A stretch of DNA of 30,191 nt, taken from assembly GCA_002383605.1 (NCBI GenBank), contig DFYK01000134.1, forward strand, positions 1 to 30,191. Direction: 5' to 3'. Of this stretch, positions 26,596 through 30,191 are shown one piece after another. The number at the start of each line of letters is the position of its first letter. The stretch's first letter is position 1. This DNA is from Proteiniphilum sp. UBA4084. GTDB lineage: Bacteria; Bacteroidota; Bacteroidia; Bacteroidales; Dysgonomonadaceae. The position numbers and the translations under genes were made by a program. The notes beneath the pieces are model-generated. The model was given only the letters and a program-made list of their open reading frames with translations. It did not search any database and had not been told where the DNA came from.

Positions 26596-26613
26596 CAATC
26601 ATCATTTACATTT

Positions 26614-28449
26614 ATGCCAGATATCATACATCTACTTCCGGATTCCATTGCCAACCAGATTGCAGCGGGTGAGGTGATCCAGCGACCGGCGTCGGTGGTA
26701 AAAGAGCTGGTGGAGAACGCACTGGATGCTGGTGCAACGCACATCCGAATATGCATCAAAGATGCAGGTCGTACCCTCATTCAGGTGATAGATGATGGAA
26801 AAGGGATGTCGGGTACCGACGTGCGGATGGCCTTCGAGCGCCATGCAACGTCAAAAATAAAACAGGCAGATGATCTTTTCTCTCTCACCACCATGGGTTT
26901 CCGGGGTGAGGCGCTCCCTTCCATTGCTGCCATTTCACAGGTGGAGGTGAAGAGTAGACGAGAAGAAGACGAACTGGGCACGTTGATCGTGATAAACGGC
27001 TCGAGACTAGAAAAGCAGGAACTCATTTCCTGCGCTGCCGGGACCTCCATAGCGGTGAAGAATATCTTTTTCAATGTTCCTGCACGACGAAAATTCCTGA
27101 AGTCGAACGAAACCGAAAGACGCAATATATTCTCAGAAATTGAACGCATTGTGCTGGTGAATCCGCACATTGAGTTTACCCTCATCGAGAATGATCTCGA
27201 AACGCTTCATCTGCCGGTAACGGGCTTAAAGCAACGTATCGTGCAATTGGAAGGAAAGGGTGCCACGCACCAGCTCCTCGAAATAGAAGAAACAACCACG
27301 CTCGGTAAGATTTACGGATATGTGACACGTCCTGAGTTTGCCAAAAAAGGGAGAGTAAACCAATTTTTTTTCGTGAATAACCGTTTTATCCGTCACCCAT
27401 ACTTTCACAGGGCGGTGATGACCGCTTTTGAACCGTTGATTGCTGCGAATGAAAAGCCGGAATATTATATCTATCTTCAGACTGATCCCGCTACAATTGA
27501 TGTCAATATCCATCCCACGAAGACAGAAGTAAAGTTTGAGCACGAACAGGCACTCTGGCAGATACTGATGGTCACCATTAAAGAGTCGTTGGGTAAATTT
27601 AACGCCATTCCCAGTATCGATTTTGATACCGAGGATGCACCGGAGATCCCCATTTACGACCCTTCGCGTCATACACCCATGCCGCGGGTAAATATCAATT
27701 CGGGTTACAACCCTTTTCACAATCCCCATCCGGAGAGACAATCTTCTTCACTTCCCGCATTTGGATGGGAACAGCTCTACCAGGGGTTCGAAAAGGAGAA
27801 GCAACCATTTTCCGAAGCGGATGGCGACGGACAGGGGAGCTTTTTTACGACTGCCGGAACAAATCAGGATCATCCGGAAACGGAACTTTATCCCGAGCAC
27901 TATCAGTATAAGCAAAAATATATTCTTACTTCCGTCAAGTCGGGTCTGATGATCATTGATCAGCACAAAGCGCATATACGCATTCTTTTTGATAAGTATC
28001 TTGAACAAATAAGAGACAGAAAAGGTGTGACGCAGCGTGTATTATTTCCCGAAATACTCGAGTTGTCGGCAGCCGAAACGGCTACACTGCCTTCCCTCAT
28101 GAATGACCTGGAGGCATTGGGCTTCGAATTGAGTCCGCTGGGTAATTATACCTTCGCTGTTCAAGGCGTTCCTTCTGAAATTGACAATGTGGATGCTTCG
28201 CTTTTGATACGTACAATTATTGGGAAAAGCATGGAAGCTGAAAGTGACGTGAAGGCAGAAATACAGGAAGCCATGGCACTCTCTTTTGCCGGTATGACAG
28301 CCATTCCTTACGGGAGAATACTAACGTCGGAAGAGATGTTACTAACCGTCAGTCAGCTTTTTGCGACCAAAACACCCACTTATACGCCTGACGGGCAAAA
28401 AATTGTCAGTCTGATTTCAGATGCAGACCTGGAAAAGAAAATGCATTAA
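26614..28449 (+). CDS. mutL: DNA mismatch repair protein MutL
   Basis: This 611-residue GHKL ATPase couples MutS mismatch recognition to strand removal. The N-terminal ATPase is complete: IAAGEVIQRPASVVKELVENALDAGA (residues 16-41, with catalytic Glu and Asn), DDGKGM (60-65), FERHATSKI (74-82) and GFRGEAL (95-101). A linker rich in Pro, His and Asn (about 345-430) joins the C-terminal dimerisation domain. In MutL endonucleases this domain carries DQHAxxE and CPHGRP metal-binding motifs. Here the first reads DQHKAHIR (449-456), without the Glu, and the second reads TPDGQK (591-596), without Cys and His. Nicking activity is therefore doubtful. The gene is the last of the surA cluster and 18 bases after the small membrane protein gene. 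Confidence 0.96.
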   Translation: MPDIIHLLPDSIANQIAAGEVIQRPASVVKELVENALDAGATHIRICIKDAGRTLIQVIDDGKGMSGTDVRMAFERHATSKIKQADDLFSLTTMGFRGEALPSIAAISQVEVKSRREEDELGTLIVINGSRLEKQELISCAAGTSIAVKNIFFNVPARRKFLKSNETERRNIFSEIERIVLVNPHIEFTLIENDLETLHLPVTGLKQRIVQLEGKGATHQLLEIEETTTLGKIYGYVTRPEFAKKGRVNQFFFVNNRFIRHPYFHRAVMTAFEPLIAANEKPEYYIYLQTDPATIDVNIHPTKTEVKFEHEQALWQILMVTIKESLGKFNAIPSIDFDTEDAPEIPIYDPSRHTPMPRVNINSGYNPFHNPHPERQSSSLPAFGWEQLYQGFEKEKQPFSEADGDGQGSFFTTAGTNQDHPETELYPEHYQYKQKYILTSVKSGLMIIDQHKAHIRILFDKYLEQIRDRKGVTQRVLFPEILELSAAETATLPSLMNDLEALGFELSPLGNYTFAVQGVPSEIDNVDASLLIRTIIGKSMEAESDVKAEIQEAMALSFAGMTAIPYGRILTSEEMLLTVSQLFATKTPTYTPDGQKIVSLISDADLEKKMH

Positions 28450-28476
28450 TTTATTTCACCTTTTAATACAAACACT

Positions 28477-29442
28477 ATGAAGTATGCTTATTGTGGTAAC
28501 AGTGGATTACAGCTACCCAGAATGTCGTTGGGCCTGTGGCATAATTTTGGGTTTATCAACGACTACGAAATGGCCCGGGAGATGATTCTTCATGCTTTCG
28601 AAATGGGCATCACCCATTTTGATCTGGCGAACAATTACGGTCCCCCTCCCGGATCGGCAGAGATCAATTTCGGTAAAATACTGAAAGAGAACCTTGCCTC
28701 TCATCGCGACGAGATGATTATTTCTTCCAAGGCAGGCCATCTGATGTGGGAGGGTCCCTATGGCGACGGCTCATCAAGAAAATGCCTGATGGCAAGCATC
28801 AATCAGAGTCTGAGGCGCACGGGGCTCGAATATTTCGACATCTTCTACACCCATCGGTATGATCCGAATACTCCGGTTGAAGAGACCATGCAGGCTTTGG
28901 TAGATATTGTCCGTCAGGGTAAGGCACTCTATATCGGGATTTCTAAATATCCTCCTATGCAGGCCCGCATTGCGATGAATTACCTGAAAGAGCGGGATGT
29001 TCCCTGTCTGATCTTTCAGGATAAGTACAGCATGTTTAATCGCAAGCCCGAAGAAGAGATCCTGGATATTACCGCCGGGCAGGGATCGGGATTCATCGCC
29101 TTTTCGCCTTTGGCACAGGGTGTGCTTACCAACAAGTATCTCAATGGCATTCCTGCTTCTTCCCGCGCTGCAGAGCCTGACGGATTCCTGCGGGAGGAGC
29201 AGGTTACCGTGGCACTTGTGGAGAAAGTGAAAAAGCTTCATATCCTTGCCGGAGAGCGTGGACAGACAATGGCCGGGATGGCATTGGCCTGGGCGCTGAG
29301 AGATGAGAGAGTGACCTCGCTGATTGTAGGAGCACGCAATACCGACCAGCTGGACGACAGTCTGAAGGCCCTGCAGAATCTCACGTTCACACAGGAAGAA
29401 CTGGCTCGGATCGATCATATTCTCGACGGAGCCACGTTGTAG
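28477..29442 (+). CDS. gpr: Aldo/keto reductase, Gpr/YghZ type
   Basis: This 321-residue AKR14-type enzyme closely resembles E. coli YghZ (L-glyceraldehyde 3-phosphate reductase), which detoxifies methylglyoxal and similar aldehydes with NADPH. The catalytic tetrad is present: Asp49 in HFDLANNYG, Tyr54, Lys85 in IISSKAGH and His126 in FYTHRYD. The segments SLGLWHNFG, PPPGSAEINFG and GSSRKCL are characteristic of the subfamily. The C-terminal GARNTDQLDDS binds the NADP phosphate. Typical YghZ is about 346 residues; this one begins directly at the barrel. It starts 27 bases after mutL and may be cotranscribed with it. It is unrelated to the decayed AKR5-like copy at 8713-9231. Confidence 0.92.
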   Translation: MKYAYCGNSGLQLPRMSLGLWHNFGFINDYEMAREMILHAFEMGITHFDLANNYGPPPGSAEINFGKILKENLASHRDEMIISSKAGHLMWEGPYGDGSSRKCLMASINQSLRRTGLEYFDIFYTHRYDPNTPVEETMQALVDIVRQGKALYIGISKYPPMQARIAMNYLKERDVPCLIFQDKYSMFNRKPEEEILDITAGQGSGFIAFSPLAQGVLTNKYLNGIPASSRAAEPDGFLREEQVTVALVEKVKKLHILAGERGQTMAGMALAWALRDERVTSLIVGARNTDQLDDSLKALQNLTFTQEELARIDHILDGATL

Positions 29443-29478
29443 TGTCCAGTATTGTAATCTCTGTTTTATTTTTTTCGG

Positions 29479-29934
29479 ATGAGACGACCGGTTGTAGTCT
29501 TTTTGTTGCTCCTGCTTCTTTGCACCGCCTGTGTGGATGAAACCGAAAGGTTTACCATTCCTTTTGCTCCGGTGAATTTTGAAGTGCACCTGACCAGTTA
29601 CGACGTGGAATTACGAAATCCGATGTCGTTTAAGATCTTTACCGATGCTGAACGTCGGCGCGATACGGACCGCTTTGGTTATGCCGGCCTGCTGGTGGTT
29701 GCCGATATGACCGGAAACACGCTGTATGCCTACGATCTTTGCTGTCCCTATGAGGACAACAAAAGCATCAGAGTAGTTCAGGGCGGTAATGGAAAGGCGG
29801 AATGTCCCTCGTGTGGTTCCGTTTTTGTGACCATGCATGGTCGGGGCAACGTGGTGGAGGGCCCCGCATCCCAGTCGTTGCAAAGTTACCGGGTCTTCCC
29901 GCTTTATCAGGATACCTACCGGATCGGCAATTAA
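29479..29934 (+). CDS. Rieske-like lipoprotein with altered ligands
   Basis: This 151-residue predicted lipoprotein has the signal peptide MRRPVVVFLLLLLLCTAC, with Cys18 as lipidation site. The body resembles a Rieske [2Fe-2S] fold: GYAGLLVVADM (68-77), YAYDLCCPYED (first ligand loop, Cys88/Cys89) and AECPSCGSVF (second loop, Cys109 and Cys112), then GPASQSLQSYRV, typical of the C-terminal strand of Rieske-like proteins. In true Rieske proteins each loop supplies one Cys and one His; here the His positions are Tyr91 and Cys112. It may hold a different metal centre, such as a four-Cys zinc or iron site, or a disulfide. It lies 36 bases after the aldo/keto reductase, possibly in the same transcript. 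Confidence 0.75.
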   Translation: MRRPVVVFLLLLLLCTACVDETERFTIPFAPVNFEVHLTSYDVELRNPMSFKIFTDAERRRDTDRFGYAGLLVVADMTGNTLYAYDLCCPYEDNKSIRVVQGGNGKAECPSCGSVFVTMHGRGNVVEGPASQSLQSYRVFPLYQDTYRIGN

Positions 29935-30003
29935 ACGATGTGTAGCCGGTTTGCATCATTCAACAGGAAAATGCAGTCATTTCGCAAAATTAATCCGAAT
30001 TCC

Positions 30004-30034
30004 TTTGAAAAGCGGAGAAACATTTTTACATTTG
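30004..30034 (+). promoter_or_regulatory. Promoter of the tRNA-Gly locus
   Basis: TTTG at 30004-30007 and TACATTTG at 30027-30034, spaced by 19 bases, form a near-ideal Bacteroidota promoter. The tRNA-Gly 5' half begins 31 bases after the -7 box. Confidence 0.7.
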
Positions 30035-30053
30035 CAGTCGCAAAAAATGGAAG

Positions 30054-30191
30054 AGGTGTTATATTGCGGAAGTAGCTCAGTTGGTAGAGCACGACCTTGC
30101 CCCAAAAAGGAAATGGAAGCGACCTTGGCAAGGTGAAAAGTAAAAGCGCACACAGAGGTGTGTAAAAGGTGTTATATTGCGGAAGTAGCTC
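30054..30191 (+). repeat. Direct repeat of the tRNA-Gly start (25 bases, 113-base step)
   Basis: Bases 30054-30078 are repeated exactly at 30167-30191, covering 12 bases before the tRNA and its first 13 bases. The window ends inside the second copy, so the repeat may be longer. The second copy (tRNA start at 30179) could be an intact tRNA-Gly gene continuing outside the window. Confidence 0.85.
30066..30101 (+). tRNA. Disrupted tRNA-Gly (GCC), 5' half only
   Basis: The sequence matches tRNA-Gly from the acceptor strand GCGGAAG through the D arm (AGCTCAGTTGGTAGAGC) and the anticodon stem CGACC, up to loop TT and anticodon GCC (30099-30101). After this the expected AAGGTCG, T arm and 3' acceptor strand are missing. 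Instead there are 18 unrelated bases, then an imperfect second anticodon arm (30120-30134, CGACCTTGGCAAGGT, where the anticodon would read GGC). No T loop is present anywhere before the next copy. It cannot give a normal tRNA. It may be a broken gene copy or an assembly error at a contig edge. Confidence 0.75.

Noticed and set aside
30066..30166. Group I intron or other intron in tRNA-Gly
   Set aside because: The break is at the anticodon loop as in some tRNA introns, but no 3' exon (GGTCG, T arm, acceptor strand) follows and the next tRNA start comes only 78 bases after the break, too short for a group I intron.

Overview
This roughly 46% GC window reads as chromosomal core DNA from a member of the Bacteroidota, most likely Bacteroidales and close to the Dysgonomonadaceae/Porphyromonadaceae. 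The placement is my inference. It rests on recurrent Bacteroidota promoters (TTG or TTTG, about 19-20 bases, then TAnnTTTG), on families typical of the phylum (DUF4296 lipoprotein, OstA-like protein, a zinc-finger-depleted DksA relative, eukaryote-like IleRS), and on gene orders such as obg-pgeF, rsfS-ftsH and surA-ostA-like-mutL. I see no phage, IS element or CRISPR array.

Layout. 1-1213 (+): 3' end of obg and pgeF. 1291-7527 (-): exported superoxide dismutase, ftsH, rsfS, a GntP-family gluconate permease and a double DUF1080 lipoprotein. 7753-9231 (+): ribF, then a decayed aldo/keto reductase. 9263-10291 (-): mltG. 10417-11037 (+): tRNA-Ser(GCT), then a small transcription unit with two tiny ORFs and its own terminator. 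11155-12351 (+): aspartate aminotransferase. 12423-13274 (-): secreted EEP-family hydrolase. 13451-18901 (+): ileS, then a dksA-like/lspA/DUF4296 operon. 19017-23087 (+): pyruvate phosphate dikinase and an MFS permease. 23260-28449 (+): surA-like chaperone, OstA-like protein, small membrane protein, mutL. 28477-29934 (+): intact Gpr/YghZ-type aldo/keto reductase and a Rieske-like lipoprotein. 30004-30191: tRNA-Gly promoter followed by a tRNA gene that loses its sequence at the anticodon and restarts 113 bases later at the window edge.

How the genes work together. The main theme is envelope biogenesis: LspA with lipoproteins, the SurA-like chaperone with the OstA-like protein, MltG and PgeF for peptidoglycan, FtsH for membrane quality control. 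Translation is the second theme: Obg, RsfS, IleRS, tRNAs. Carbon metabolism is represented by PPDK, aspartate aminotransferase, GntP and the DUF1080 protein.

The points most worth a second look are the IleRS signature GIHH in place of HIGH, the two-ORF micro-operon at 10613-11037, the aldo/keto reductase pseudogene with a one-base loss at its catalytic Asp codon plus an internal deletion, the disrupted tRNA-Gly with a 25-base direct repeat, the lipoprotein superoxide dismutase, and the Rieske-like lipoprotein whose histidine ligand positions are Tyr and Cys. I did not find a clearly new multi-gene system; most of the window is ordinary core genome.
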